From positions 1 through 59,446 of the forward strand of contig CAZRZO010000005.1 of the NCBI GenBank assembly GCA_964604635.1: a stretch of DNA of 59,446 nucleotides, in the 5' to 3' direction. The notes under the pieces were generated by a model. It worked only from the letters and a program-made list of their open reading frames with translations, was not told the DNA's origin and did no database searches. Made by a program: the position numbers and the translations under genes. Positions 43,474-52,318 of this stretch are shown one piece after another (the first letter of the stretch is position 1; each line of letters starts with the position of its first letter). Source of the stretch: JAJZMY01 sp964604635. Lineage in GTDB: Archaea; Micrarchaeota; Micrarchaeia; Micrarchaeales; Micrarchaeaceae.

Positions 43474-44670
43474 ATGAAAGTTGTTGCTGATTTACATATT
43501 CATTCAAGATTTTCAAGAGCATGTAGTAATAAAATAAATATTAAAGCATTAGAGCAAGCAGGAAAAAGAAAAGGAATAAATTTAATTTCAACTGGAGATT
43601 TTTTACATAAAGACTGGGTTGCAGAATTAAAACGAGATTTAATTAAAGATGATGAATCAGGATTATTTAAAGTAAAAGATTCAAAAGAAAATATAAAATT
43701 TGTATTAGGAACTGAAATAGCTACTTTTTTCTGGGAAAAAAATAAGTCTAAAAGAATACATACTTGCGTACTAATTAAAAACATTGAAGCAATTGAACAA
43801 TTAAGAGATCAATTGTCAAAATATGGACATATTGATTCAGATGGTAGACCAATATTATTAATGAGTACTAGTGAAGCAATGGAAATAATATTTAGTATTG
43901 AAAAAGATGCATTTATATTCCCAGCACATATTTGGACTCCTTTCTTTGGTGCTCTTGGAGATATATCTGGATTTGATTCAATTAAAGATGCTTATCAAGA
44001 CCAGGAAAAACACATATATGCATTAGAAACAGGATTAAGTTCAGATCCACCTATGAATTGGAGAGTATCAGAACTTGATAAATATGCACTTATATCAAAT
44101 AGTGATGCACATTCACTAGAAAAACTAGGAAGAGAAGCAAATATTTTTAATATTAAAAAATTCACTTACAATGAAATAATTAATTCAATAAAAGAAAAAA
44201 ATATTAAAAAATTTGAGAAAACAATTGAATTTTATCCAGAAGAAGGTAAATATCATTTTGATGGTCATAGACAATGTAATTTTTCACTAGATCCACAAAA
44301 AGAAAAAAATGAAATTTGTCCTGTATGTAAAAAACAATTAATAATTGGTGTTTTACACAGAGTTAATGAACTTGCTGATAGACCAATTGGATTTATTCCA
44401 AAAAATGCAATTAATTATGAACATCAAATACCATTAAAAGAAATTATTTCATTTGTAATCAAAAAAAATGTAAATACTTTAAGTGTTGAAAAAATATATA
44501 ATGAAATGCTTCTTAAATTTGGATCTGAATTTAATGCATTAAATGCTGATATTGATGAAATCTCTAAAATAAATAATAACATTGGAAAAGTAATTGAGAA
44601 AATCAATAAAAATGAAATAAATATTATTCCTGGATATGACGGTGTTTTTGGAAAATTAGAATTATTATAA
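43474..44670 (+). CDS. endoQ: Endonuclease Q-like PHP-domain nuclease
   Basis: 398 residues. A PHP metal site: VADLHIHSRFSRACS, ISTGDFLHKDW, FIFPAHIWTPFFG and LISNSDAHSLEKLGREAN. A zinc finger follows (HRQCNFSLDP, ICPVCKKQL), then LHRVNELADRP and a helical C-terminus. This domain order matches EndoQ, the archaeal endonuclease that nicks 5' of deaminated bases (uracil, hypoxanthine) and abasic sites. A PHP phosphoesterase of other specificity is possible. It lies between two peroxiredoxin genes on the same strand. Confidence 0.82.
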   Translation: MKVVADLHIHSRFSRACSNKINIKALEQAGKRKGINLISTGDFLHKDWVAELKRDLIKDDESGLFKVKDSKENIKFVLGTEIATFFWEKNKSKRIHTCVLIKNIEAIEQLRDQLSKYGHIDSDGRPILLMSTSEAMEIIFSIEKDAFIFPAHIWTPFFGALGDISGFDSIKDAYQDQEKHIYALETGLSSDPPMNWRVSELDKYALISNSDAHSLEKLGREANIFNIKKFTYNEIINSIKEKNIKKFEKTIEFYPEEGKYHFDGHRQCNFSLDPQKEKNEICPVCKKQLIIGVLHRVNELADRPIGFIPKNAINYEHQIPLKEIISFVIKKNVNTLSVEKIYNEMLLKFGSEFNALNADIDEISKINNNIGKVIEKINKNEINIIPGYDGVFGKLELL

Positions 44671-44726
44671 TAATATAAATACATAATTAAATAAAATAAA
44701 TAATATAGAAAAAAATAAGTGATTAT

Positions 44727-45317
44727 ATGGTTTTAGAAATAAATAAAATAGCACCTGAAATAAAAACAAAAGCATTTTTCCCTGAAAAAAAGGAAATGAA
44801 AGAATTTTCTCTTAATGAATATAAAGGTAAATGGATAATTATGACTTTTTATCCTGGTGATTTTACATTTGTATGTGCAACAGATGTTGAAGCATTAATG
44901 GAAAAATATGATGAATTCAAAAATAATAATGCACTTATATTTGCAATAAGTACTGATAGTATTTTCTCTCATAAAATATGGAGCGAAACATCACCAAGAG
45001 TTTCAAAAAGTAAAATACCATTAGTAGATGATTTTACTAAAAAAATATCACAGGACTATGGATTTTTAAATAATGAAACAGGTAGTGCTAGAAGAGGTGT
45101 TGTAATTTTAGATCCAGAACAAAAAGTTCAATACATTTCTATTTTTAATGATGCACTTGGCAAAGATGTTGAACATATATTCTCAGCATTTATGGGATTA
45201 AAATATATACAAGATAATCCACCACAAGAAGGCCATGCATGTGCAATTCCAGCAAACTGGAAACCAGGGAAAAAAGCACTTGACATTGATATTGTCAATG
45301 ATACTGGAAAACTTTAA
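44727..45317 (+). CDS. Peroxiredoxin, AhpC-type 2-Cys
   Basis: 196 residues. Peroxidatic Cys50 in YPGDFTFVCATD and a C-terminal resolving Cys172 in HACAIPANWKPGKKAL, as in AhpC (C46/C165). A paralogue of the protein at 42848-43441, which lacks the second Cys. It reduces peroxides; the reductase partner is not in the window. Start: ATG after AGTG with 5-nt spacing. Confidence 0.93.
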   Translation: MVLEINKIAPEIKTKAFFPEKKEMKEFSLNEYKGKWIIMTFYPGDFTFVCATDVEALMEKYDEFKNNNALIFAISTDSIFSHKIWSETSPRVSKSKIPLVDDFTKKISQDYGFLNNETGSARRGVVILDPEQKVQYISIFNDALGKDVEHIFSAFMGLKYIQDNPPQEGHACAIPANWKPGKKALDIDIVNDTGKL

Positions 45318-45442
45318 TCTAATTAATTATTGTAAAATAAATATAGAATTAGAAGTAAGTAAAAATAAGAACTAAAAGAAAATAAAATTAATAAATTTGT
45401 ATAAATAATATTTTATAAATATTTTTCAGAAAAAACTTTTAA

Positions 45443-46186
45443 TTAATTTAATTTTCTTAAATTTGATAATTTTCCAAAATCAATTGTTTCACCATATCCT
45501 ATTACTATTACTTTGAATTCATTAATATTTAATTTTCTAAGTAATGGTGATAATAAATTATGCTTTGATTCAAAATTAATATCAAAACCAGACATAAAAT
45601 AATTTATTGAAGGTAAAACAAGAAGTTTTCTATGTTTATAAGCACCAAATAAAAAACATTTTAGTTTTTCTTTTCTACCTATTTTCGTTATTATTGAAAT
45701 TGCAGGATGTTCATGTCCCATTATTAATATTTGTACATTTTTATTAATATTTTTTGGGATCTCTTCACCATGAAAAAAGAAATATTGATTAATATTTAAT
45801 TGTTGACTATAAATTTCAATATTTAGCATTTTTTTATATTTATCAACAAAATTATCATGATTTCCTTTTATTAATATTAATTTTATATGTTTTTCATTTA
45901 TTGCTTTAACAAAATCAATTAATTCATTTAATTCTTCATTATCAACACTTGAAAATTCATTTTTAATATCTCCATTTACAATTATTGTTTTAATATTCCT
46001 ATTTTTAAATGCAAAAGATATTATTTTTTGAATTTTTTTTAAATTTACTTTTGGTACATATATCCCAGATTTTGCAATAATTCCTTCATATCCAAAATGA
46101 GAATCAGAAATAACTAATGATTCTAATGACTTAATATAAATAATTGGTAATCCTTCAATAAGTTCAATATCTTCTGTTAACTGCAT
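45443..46186 (-). CDS. Metallophosphoesterase of the Lhr-associated type
   Basis: 247 residues, calcineurin-like metal site: LVISDSHFGYEG (DxH), IIVNGDIKNEF (GD), ILIKGNHDNFVDKY (GNHD), FFFHGEE and LIMGHEHPAIS (GHxH). COG1407-type phosphoesterases are encoded beside Lhr helicases across archaea and bacteria, and here the gene follows lhr on the same strand (135 nt). The pair is thought to act in DNA repair. Substrate not established. Confidence 0.85.
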   Translation of the reverse strand: MQLTEDIELIEGLPIIYIKSLESLVISDSHFGYEGIIAKSGIYVPKVNLKKIQKIISFAFKNRNIKTIIVNGDIKNEFSSVDNEELNELIDFVKAINEKHIKLILIKGNHDNFVDKYKKMLNIEIYSQQLNINQYFFFHGEEIPKNINKNVQILIMGHEHPAISIITKIGRKEKLKCFLFGAYKHRKLLVLPSINYFMSGFDINFESKHNLLSPLLRKLNINEFKVIVIGYGETIDFGKLSNLRKLN

Positions 46187-46321
46187 TATATCTTTATTTT
46201 TCTTTTAATTAATTAATATTAGTGTTTTTAATAATATTAATTTTCAATTATTGCAATTTTTGCAATTACTAATCATATTATTAAACTCATTCAATTTGAA
46301 TTTGTTTTATAAAATAAAACA

Positions 46322-48985
46322 TTATTCATTATTAGATATTTTATCCATTACTAATTTGTGTAAATACTTTAGATAATTTCTTTTATTATCTAAAATTAAA
46401 ATATCCTCATAACCAAAACTTATTATTGTATGTGCAAAAGGAGAAGGAATATTTGTTTTAATAAACTTACAAACAATTTCTTTGTTTTTTATTTTATTTA
46501 GTATTATTTTTGCTCTTTCAAGATCCATTGCATCATTAAATATTTCTCTGTATGTTTCTTTTAAAATTGGAAAATTTTCATCTAATTCTTCAATTGTTTT
46601 TAATAAAACTCTTGAAACTATTTGTTGTTTATTAACACTAATTTTAAAAGAAGGATATTTTTTTAATACCATAAAACTTCTAACAGCAACATGCCTAAAT
46701 CTGTTTTTCAATAATTGTGTTTTTCTTAAATTATTTTTCAAAACTAATTCAATGTTTTGCTCTAAAATATTTTTTATTATATTATTTATTAATTTTATAT
46801 TTATATTAATTTTTTCATCTGGTTTCAAAATAAACCCATTATCATTAATCATTATACCAACATCAGTATTGAATTTATTACGCATTTCAATTGCAAATAA
46901 TCTAGATAATGCATCATTTGCTTTTCTACCATAAAGTGAATGAAAAATAATATAATCAATGTTTTTATTTGGTTCATTACTAAATTCTATTAAAAATATT
47001 TTACTATTAGGTATTATTTTTGCAAATAAAAATTGTTCAACAAAATAATTAAATATTGCTGTTTTTGAATTATCATCTATTTTCAATTGATCTAAAAATT
47101 CTGAAATTTCTTTTGGTCTTTTTACTTTTTTAATATTAGTTCCAATTTCTTTTTTTTGCTTCTTTATTAATTCATAAAATGTTGCACGGAATTCATTTAT
47201 TAATACTGCGAGTTCATAAGATAATGGAAGCTGCTCTGAAAACCAAGGAGGAATTGTTGGTGAATTTGTTTTTGCTAAAGAAACATAACAATTAATTCCT
47301 TGAGAAGATTCAAATTTATATAAACAACCACCTAATGCAAAAATATCATTAATTTTTAATTTTTCAAAAAATTCTTCTTCAATAGTACCAATTCTTCTTT
47401 TATTATCTAATATTACTGTTATTGATGCTTGATCAGGAATAGTACCTTGATTTAACATAAAAATTAATCTTGCATTTCCTCTAGACATAAAAATATTTTG
47501 TACTTTATCAAACCATATTTTTCCATATACTCCTCTACTCTGCAATTCAACATAATTTCCAGCTAAGTAATCTAGTAATGCAATAAAATCTTGTTTATCT
47601 AGATTATGATAAGAATAAGATGCTTTAATTAATTCATATGCTTCATCAACATTCCATGTTTTTATTAAAGACATTCCAAGTATGTGCTGGGCAAGAACAT
47701 CTAGTGCATTCTTAGGAACTTTGAAAGAATCAAGGTGTTTTTTTCTTGCTGAATCAATCATTACAGCACATTCAACAAGATCATCTCTATCTAGTACAAT
47801 TACTTCTCCTTTTGCAGTATCTTTAAATGAATGCCCTGACCTTCCAATTCTTTGTATTAATCGTGTTATACTTTTTGGAGAACCTAGTTGAACAACATTA
47901 TTAATTGTCCCTATATCAAGTCCTAGTTCTAAACTAGTTGATGAAACAACACATTTTAATGATCCTTTTTTAAGCATATCTTCAACATCTAGCCTAGACT
48001 CTCTTGAAAGAGAACCATGATGCGCTGCAATATCTAGATCATAATTAAATTTCTTTTTTAAATTAAATATTACTCTTTCAGTATTACTTCTAGTATTTGT
48101 AAAGATTAGTGTTGTTTTATTTTGTTTAATTATTTTATTTAAAATTTTATATGTTTCATTTTCAACTAATGAACCAGGACTATATATTAAATCATCTACT
48201 GGACTCATTAATTTTAAATCTAGTTTCTTACTCCATGATGCATCAACAATAATACAATTTCTTAATTCATTATTTTTATAACCAACAAGAAACTTTGCTG
48301 CTTCTTCTAATGGATACAATGTTGCACCAATTCCAATTCTTACTAATTCTTTTCCTGCAATATGTGATAATCTTTCAATACTTAATGATAAATGAACACC
48401 TCTTTTATTATTTGCTAATTCATGGATTTCATCAATTATTAAATATTGAACTGATTTTAAATTTTCTGAGAATTTTATTGAACTAAGCAAAATTGAAAGA
48501 GATTCAGGTGTTGTTACAAGAATATTGGGTGGTTTTTTTAATTGTTTTGCTCTTTCTTTTTGTTCTGTATCTCCAGTTCTTATTCCAATTGTAACTTTTT
48601 TAATATTTTCTTTTATAATATTTATTCCTTTTTTAGCAACAATTAAATCATAGATTTCTTCTAATGGGTGTGTGAGATTTTTATAAATATCATTATTTAA
48701 AGCACGTAAAGGAGAAACATATATACAATAAATTTTATCTTCTAAATTTCCATTTAAAGAATAATTAAATAATGCATTAATAATTGATAAAAAACTTGAT
48801 AATGTTTTACCACTTCCAGTTGGTGCTGTTATTAATAAATTCTTATTTTCTGATATTAATTTAAATGCAAATTTCTGGGGCATTGTTAATTCTTTAAAAT
48901 TAGTAATAAACCATTCTTTAACATATTTATTCAATACTAATAAACTTTGTTCATCATTAAATGGTTTATTTTTATATTCAAACAG
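46322..48985 (-). CDS. lhr: Lhr-family superfamily 2 helicase
   Basis: ATP-dependent helicase of the Lhr-core type. Motifs: TMPQKFAFKLI, ITAPTGSGKTLSSF (I), VSPLRALNND (Ia), VTTPESLSILLSS, YLIIDEIHELANNKRG (II, DEIH), GIGATLYPLEEAAKF (III), TLIFTNTRSNTERVIF, VVSSTSLELGLDIG and QRIGRSGH (VI). A winged-helix and Lhr-specific C-terminal region follow. The first ATG/GTG/TTG in frame is a TTG at 48932-48934, but the conserved N-terminal pattern (NKPFNDEQSLLVLNKYVKEW) begins before it. An in-frame CTG at 48983-48985 has GGTG 5 nt upstream, so I place the start there, 887 residues. Confidence 0.9.
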   Translation of the reverse strand: MFEYKNKPFNDEQSLLVLNKYVKEWFITNFKELTMPQKFAFKLISENKNLLITAPTGSGKTLSSFLSIINALFNYSLNGNLEDKIYCIYVSPLRALNNDIYKNLTHPLEEIYDLIVAKKGINIIKENIKKVTIGIRTGDTEQKERAKQLKKPPNILVTTPESLSILLSSIKFSENLKSVQYLIIDEIHELANNKRGVHLSLSIERLSHIAGKELVRIGIGATLYPLEEAAKFLVGYKNNELRNCIIVDASWSKKLDLKLMSPVDDLIYSPGSLVENETYKILNKIIKQNKTTLIFTNTRSNTERVIFNLKKKFNYDLDIAAHHGSLSRESRLDVEDMLKKGSLKCVVSSTSLELGLDIGTINNVVQLGSPKSITRLIQRIGRSGHSFKDTAKGEVIVLDRDDLVECAVMIDSARKKHLDSFKVPKNALDVLAQHILGMSLIKTWNVDEAYELIKASYSYHNLDKQDFIALLDYLAGNYVELQSRGVYGKIWFDKVQNIFMSRGNARLIFMLNQGTIPDQASITVILDNKRRIGTIEEEFFEKLKINDIFALGGCLYKFESSQGINCYVSLAKTNSPTIPPWFSEQLPLSYELAVLINEFRATFYELIKKQKKEIGTNIKKVKRPKEISEFLDQLKIDDNSKTAIFNYFVEQFLFAKIIPNSKIFLIEFSNEPNKNIDYIIFHSLYGRKANDALSRLFAIEMRNKFNTDVGIMINDNGFILKPDEKININIKLINNIIKNILEQNIELVLKNNLRKTQLLKNRFRHVAVRSFMVLKKYPSFKISVNKQQIVSRVLLKTIEELDENFPILKETYREIFNDAMDLERAKIILNKIKNKEIVCKFIKTNIPSPFAHTIISFGYEDILILDNKRNYLKYLHKLVMDKISNNE

Positions 48986-48990
48986 AAAAG

Positions 48991-48995
48991 CACCT
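48991..48995 (-). promoter_or_regulatory. Ribosome-binding core before a non-AUG lhr start
   Basis: AGGTG on the minus strand, 5 nt before an in-frame CTG codon (48983-48985). The same spacing is used by alaS, LX and the deoxyhypusine synthase gene before ATG or GTG. It supports, but does not prove, initiation at CTG. Confidence 0.45.
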
Positions 48996-49125
48996 AAGAG
49001 ATTTATAGAAGAAGAATTATGAATTAATAAAATAATCAGTATTTAATTATTTATACTAATTATATTTTTTAAAATTTATTGAAAAATAATAAATAATTTT
49101 TAATTATTATTTTGATATTTATTAT

Positions 49126-49152
49126 AACCACATAGTACAATGTGGTTTTTTA
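49126..49152 (+). other. 8-bp hairpin with T-run between lhr and ferredoxin
   Basis: AACCACAT (49126-49133) and ATGTGGTT (49140-49147) form a perfect stem with a 6-nt loop, followed on the plus strand by more Ts. Both neighbouring genes are on the minus strand, where no T-run follows. It may be the end of an unannotated plus-strand transcript or an RNA structure at the 3' end of the ferredoxin mRNA. Confidence 0.45.
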
Positions 49153-49190
49153 ATATCATTATTGTTTTATTTATATGTTATTTTTAGAAA

Positions 49191-49523
49191 TTATTTATAA
49201 GTTGATTGGTAAGTAGTTCCACTATCATCTTTAATATGTATACATGCACCTTCACATTCTATTAAACATGCTTGGCATAAAATACATGTGGGTCCATTAA
49301 TTGCAACTGATTTTGTCTTAAAATGTGTATGACCATCATTTACATTGCCCCATTCTTTAACAACAGCTGGATCATCTGTTCCTTTCCACTTCATATTTTC
49401 TGGTGCTGAATCATTATTAACTTCTGCTGCTGTTTTATCATACATTTCAAATACTGCAACAGGACAAACATCTTTACAATGATCACATCCAGTACATTTT
49501 GTTTTATCTACAAATACTTCCAT
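49191..49523 (-). CDS. Dicluster ferredoxin with internal insertion
   Basis: 110 residues. Cluster motif 1 is CTGCDHCKDVCP at the N-terminus and motif 2 is CILCQACLIECE near the end; the usual final Pro is Glu in the second. An insertion of about 55 residues (KWKGTDDPAVVKEWGN region) separates them, longer than in clostridial ferredoxins and like ferredoxins of acidophilic archaea. It is a soluble electron carrier, possibly the donor to the Nuo-type complex. The gene looks less AT-rich than its neighbours, which may only reflect its Gly/Ala/Pro content. Confidence 0.9.
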   Translation of the reverse strand: MEVFVDKTKCTGCDHCKDVCPVAVFEMYDKTAAEVNNDSAPENMKWKGTDDPAVVKEWGNVNDGHTHFKTKSVAINGPTCILCQACLIECEGACIHIKDDSGTTYQSTYK

Positions 49524-49620
49524 ATTATCACTAAAAATAAAAACATTTTATAATTATACTTAATATTATTCTTTTATATAATTTTTGTTTATTATTTTCT
49601 TTTTATATATAAAACAACAA

Positions 49621-50397
49621 TTAAATTGAAAAATAAACATTAACTATTGTTCCATTTGCATTAGTACTTATTAATTCATATTTGTGTATATATCGTATAA
49701 ATTTAGATGTAATATTATTATTAGATATTTCTAATATTGATGATGAATTTATTGAATTAGGATTAATAGATAAAGTATGTATTTCTAATGAATTTAATGA
49801 CATTGAAGATGAAGTAATACCATTACTGAAGTTTTTTATTTTTGTTGAATTGTTTGTAATATTAGATGTATTAATTACATTTTTTGTACCCATTGGACAT
49901 ATTTGAGTACATATTGGTGTTATTGTTCCTATTAGTGTTATATTATATATTGTAAATGGAGTTAATTTAGTAAATACAATCCCTATTTGTCTTGGTTTAA
50001 AAATCCGAATTAATGAATTATTTGATATTAATGACTGATTTATTGGTAAATTTGTTTTATTTGTTTTTTCTGAAATCTTAGAATAATAATTCAATGGAAT
50101 TGATGAAATTACTTTCTTTCCTTGCGTAATTCTAATTATTAAATGATAATTATAATAAAATTGAGACAAATAAACAACAATAGAAGCATTATTTAATGCA
50201 GTTTTTGTTGTATTTGGATAAATATTTTGAATATTTATAATTGGTTTAATATTTGCAGTTGTATTTATTAAAACAGTAAAAAGAGATTCTATTTTTAATT
50301 CTGATTTAAACATAAACAACAAAAAGATAAAGAATAGAATTAGTAATAAACTTACAATTAAAAAAATTATTGAAATTTTTTCATGATCTTTTTTCAT
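49621..50397 (-). CDS. Membrane-anchored extracytoplasmic protein, unknown
   Basis: 258 residues. An N-terminal helix (IIFLIVSLLLILFFIFLLFMF) after KKDHEK anchors a soluble Ser/Thr/Asn-rich domain of beta strands (ASIVVYLSQFYYNYHLIIRI, FTKLTPFTIYNITLIG). A Cys pair CTQICP lies at mid length. Many N-x-S/T sequons suggest glycosylation. Not recognised. Confidence 0.55.
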   Translation of the reverse strand: MKKDHEKISIIFLIVSLLLILFFIFLLFMFKSELKIESLFTVLINTTANIKPIINIQNIYPNTTKTALNNASIVVYLSQFYYNYHLIIRITQGKKVISSIPLNYYSKISEKTNKTNLPINQSLISNNSLIRIFKPRQIGIVFTKLTPFTIYNITLIGTITPICTQICPMGTKNVINTSNITNNSTKIKNFSNGITSSSMSLNSLEIHTLSINPNSINSSSILEISNNNITSKFIRYIHKYELISTNANGTIVNVYFSI

Positions 50398-50513
50398 AGA
50401 ATCAATAATACTGATTTTATTAATTAAATTATTTCCTCTTCTTCTTTCTACTATTAAAAAGAATAATACATTTTGTTTTTATTGTTTTTTTCTTTTATTG
50501 AATTAATTATTTA

Positions 50514-50585
50514 CGCCCTGACCGGGATTCGGACCCGGGTCGCAACCGTGACAGGGTCGAATGCTAACCACTACACTATCAGGAC
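50514..50585 (-). tRNA. tRNA-Asp (anticodon GTC)
   Basis: 72 nt, all four arms fold. Acceptor GTCCTGA/TCAGGGC, D-arm GTGT/GCAT, anticodon stem CGACC/GGTTG with loop CTGTCAC (anticodon GTC), T-arm CCGGG/CCCGG with loop TCCGAAT. Discriminator G73, an Asp identity element. The CCA end is not encoded. No intron. Confidence 0.95.
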
Positions 50586-50765
50586 ATTTATTAAAAATAA
50601 TTATTTTAAATTAAATTATTTTTTTAAATTAAGATTATTAAATCTTAATATTAATTTAAACAATAGATTATAATTAATACTATTTATTTTATTTTCTAAT
50701 TTAATTTAATATTGATTATAATATATTAAATTTTAAAAATAGTAGATTTATATTAAAATATAAAC

Positions 50766-50795
50766 ATAATCTAGAATAATCTAGAATAATCTAAG
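50766..50795. repeat. Tandem repeat, 3 x 10 bp
   Basis: ATAATCTAGA, ATAATCTAGA, ATAATCTAAG in a row, the last with two changes, in the noncoding stretch between tRNA-Asp and a small unknown gene. It contains CTAG steps, rare in many genomes. Confidence 0.6.
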
Positions 50796-50844
50796 TAAGT
50801 AAATAAAATTAAAAAATAATTAATTTCAATAAATTTTCAATATA

Positions 50845-51078
50845 TTATTGCCACATTATTGGTTTTTTCTTTTTATTACTTATTTTATTATAAATACTTT
50901 CATTTATATTGAGAATTCCATGAACAGGGTCTTGATAATCTTCTCTTTTAATAATTTGTAGTTTAGGCTCTTCATAATTTTCTTTTCTAATATATTCTAG
51001 GTCTTGTTTTTTATCTGCTCTCAATATATGTTTAATTCCTTGTATTTTGATATTAATTTTTTTATTATCAACATTCAT
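50845..51078 (-). CDS. Hypothetical small protein
   Basis: 77 residues from the ATG at 51076-51078, which has GGTG 6 nt upstream, a strong ribosome-binding signal supporting a real gene. Charged and soluble: NKKINIKIQGIKHILRADKK, then two similar segments (RKENYEEPKLQIIKREDYQDP) with an (E/D)xY(E/Q)(E/D)P repeat, and a Lys-rich end KKKKPIMWQ. Not recognised. Confidence 0.6.
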   Translation of the reverse strand: MNVDNKKINIKIQGIKHILRADKKQDLEYIRKENYEEPKLQIIKREDYQDPVHGILNINESIYNKISNKKKKPIMWQ

Positions 51079-51162
51079 ACCAACCACCAATATTTTATTT
51101 AAGTAATTGTTCTAATATATAAACTTTTTGTGTAACTTATTTATTTAATATTTATGAAAAAC

Positions 51163-51170
51163 TATTTAAA
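51163..51170 (+). promoter_or_regulatory. TATA box of the 5S rRNA gene
   Basis: TATTTAAA, 22-29 nt before the 5S 5' end and preceded by GAAAAAC, resembling an archaeal BRE-TATA pair. The spacing suits TBP/TFB-directed transcription of an unlinked 5S gene. Confidence 0.55.
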
Positions 51171-51191
51171 GTTTTATCTTTATTATATTAT

Positions 51192-51306
51192 GTCAAACGG
51201 TAATAGAGATGAGGAAACGCCCGATCCCATTCCGAACTCGGAAGCTAAGCTTATCTTCGATATGTGTGTACTGCTTACTTAGCGGGAAATCATGTTGCTG
51301 TTTGGC
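51192..51306 (+). rRNA. rrf: 5S ribosomal RNA
   Basis: 115 nt. The central conserved block GAGGAAACGCCCGATCCCAT, TTCCGAACTCGGAAGCTAAG is diagnostic. The ends pair (GTCAAACG with TGTTTGGC). A T-run (ATCTTTTTTT) follows as terminator. No 16S, 23S or tRNA of an rRNA operon is adjacent, so the 5S gene is unlinked with its own promoter, as in several archaeal lineages. Exact ends may differ by 1-3 nt. Confidence 0.95.
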
Positions 51307-51351
51307 ACTTATCTTTTTTTAATCTATTTAATAATCTCAAACATTGAAAAT

Positions 51352-52104
51352 ATGAAAAATATTATTTATAATAAAATGAAAGAAGGATTTATTAAAACAG
51401 AATATGGGAATATTTATTTTAAACATAATAAAGGAAAAAATAAAAAAATAATAATGCTTCATGGATTAGGAAAATCAACAAAATCTTTTGCAAAATTAGT
51501 TAATAATATGCAAAATAATATTGATATTTATTTGATTGATTTATTAGGTCATGGGAATTCAAATAAACCAAAAATCAATTATTCTGCAGATATTCAAATT
51601 AATATATTAAATAAATTCATTGAAAAAATAAAATATAATGATTTTTATTTATTAGGCCATTCATATGGAGGATTTATTGCATTAAAATATTTAGCAAAGT
51701 TTGGGACAAAACAAATAAAAGGATTAATTCTTGAGGATTCTGTAGGATTAAAAGAATATTTTGATTTAATACAATTAGAAAAGAATTTTATAGAAAAACA
51801 AGTTAATTATGCATTAAAATTTAAATCAAATAAAAAATTTGTTATAAAAAGTGTTTTACAAAATTTGAAAGATAGTGGTTTAATAAATTTATCTTATATA
51901 AATAAACCAACACTTATTTTATGGGGAAAAGAAGACGATGTTATTAAATTAAACTTTGCTAAAAAATTTAAAAGTAAAATTAAAGAAAGTTCAATAAAAA
52001 TAATTACAAAAGCACAACATAATCCACATTATTCTCATGCAGAACAAGTAAGTAGTATTTTATTAGATTTTATAAGCAAAAACACAAAATCAAATAATAT
52101 ATGA
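51352..52104 (+). CDS. Alpha/beta hydrolase
   Basis: 250 residues. IIMLHGLGKSTKSF (oxyanion HG), LIDLLGHGNSNKP, nucleophile elbow LLGHSYGGFIALKYL (GHSYGG), the late Asp in TLILWGKEDDVIKL and the His in ITKAQHNPHYSHAEQV complete a Ser-Asp-His triad. Substrate unknown; it resembles small carboxylesterases. The frame opens inside the 5S gene, so the ATG at 51352 (or 51376) is the realistic start. Confidence 0.85.
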   Translation: MKNIIYNKMKEGFIKTEYGNIYFKHNKGKNKKIIMLHGLGKSTKSFAKLVNNMQNNIDIYLIDLLGHGNSNKPKINYSADIQINILNKFIEKIKYNDFYLLGHSYGGFIALKYLAKFGTKQIKGLILEDSVGLKEYFDLIQLEKNFIEKQVNYALKFKSNKKFVIKSVLQNLKDSGLINLSYINKPTLILWGKEDDVIKLNFAKKFKSKIKESSIKIITKAQHNPHYSHAEQVSSILLDFISKNTKSNNI

Positions 52105-52309
52105 TATTAATTATTTAAATCAAATATATTATATAAAAATCAATTCAAATTTTTTATTGTTACGTATTTATTATAAAAAATTATTAGATTTATTTTTCAT
52201 AAGCTTTTTATTATTTTAATTTTATATAATCTTATTATCAATTTTTAGCAATAGAATATAGTAATAATACATAATTTATTATAAATAATATTCTCGTATC
52301 AAAAATAAT

Positions 52310-52315
52310 AGTGAT
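52310..52315 (+). promoter_or_regulatory. Ribosome-binding core before a non-AUG dph6 start
   Basis: AGTGAT, with the GTG 5 nt before an in-frame ATA (52319). It matches the spacing seen for the neighbouring canonical genes. No ATG, GTG or TTG precedes the conserved SGGKDS motif in this frame. Confidence 0.45.
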
Positions 52316-52318
52316 TTT

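Noticed and set aside
51292..51351. Hydrolase start inside the 5S rRNA
   Set aside because: The frame is open by chance; the family N-terminus fits ATG 51352 or 51376.
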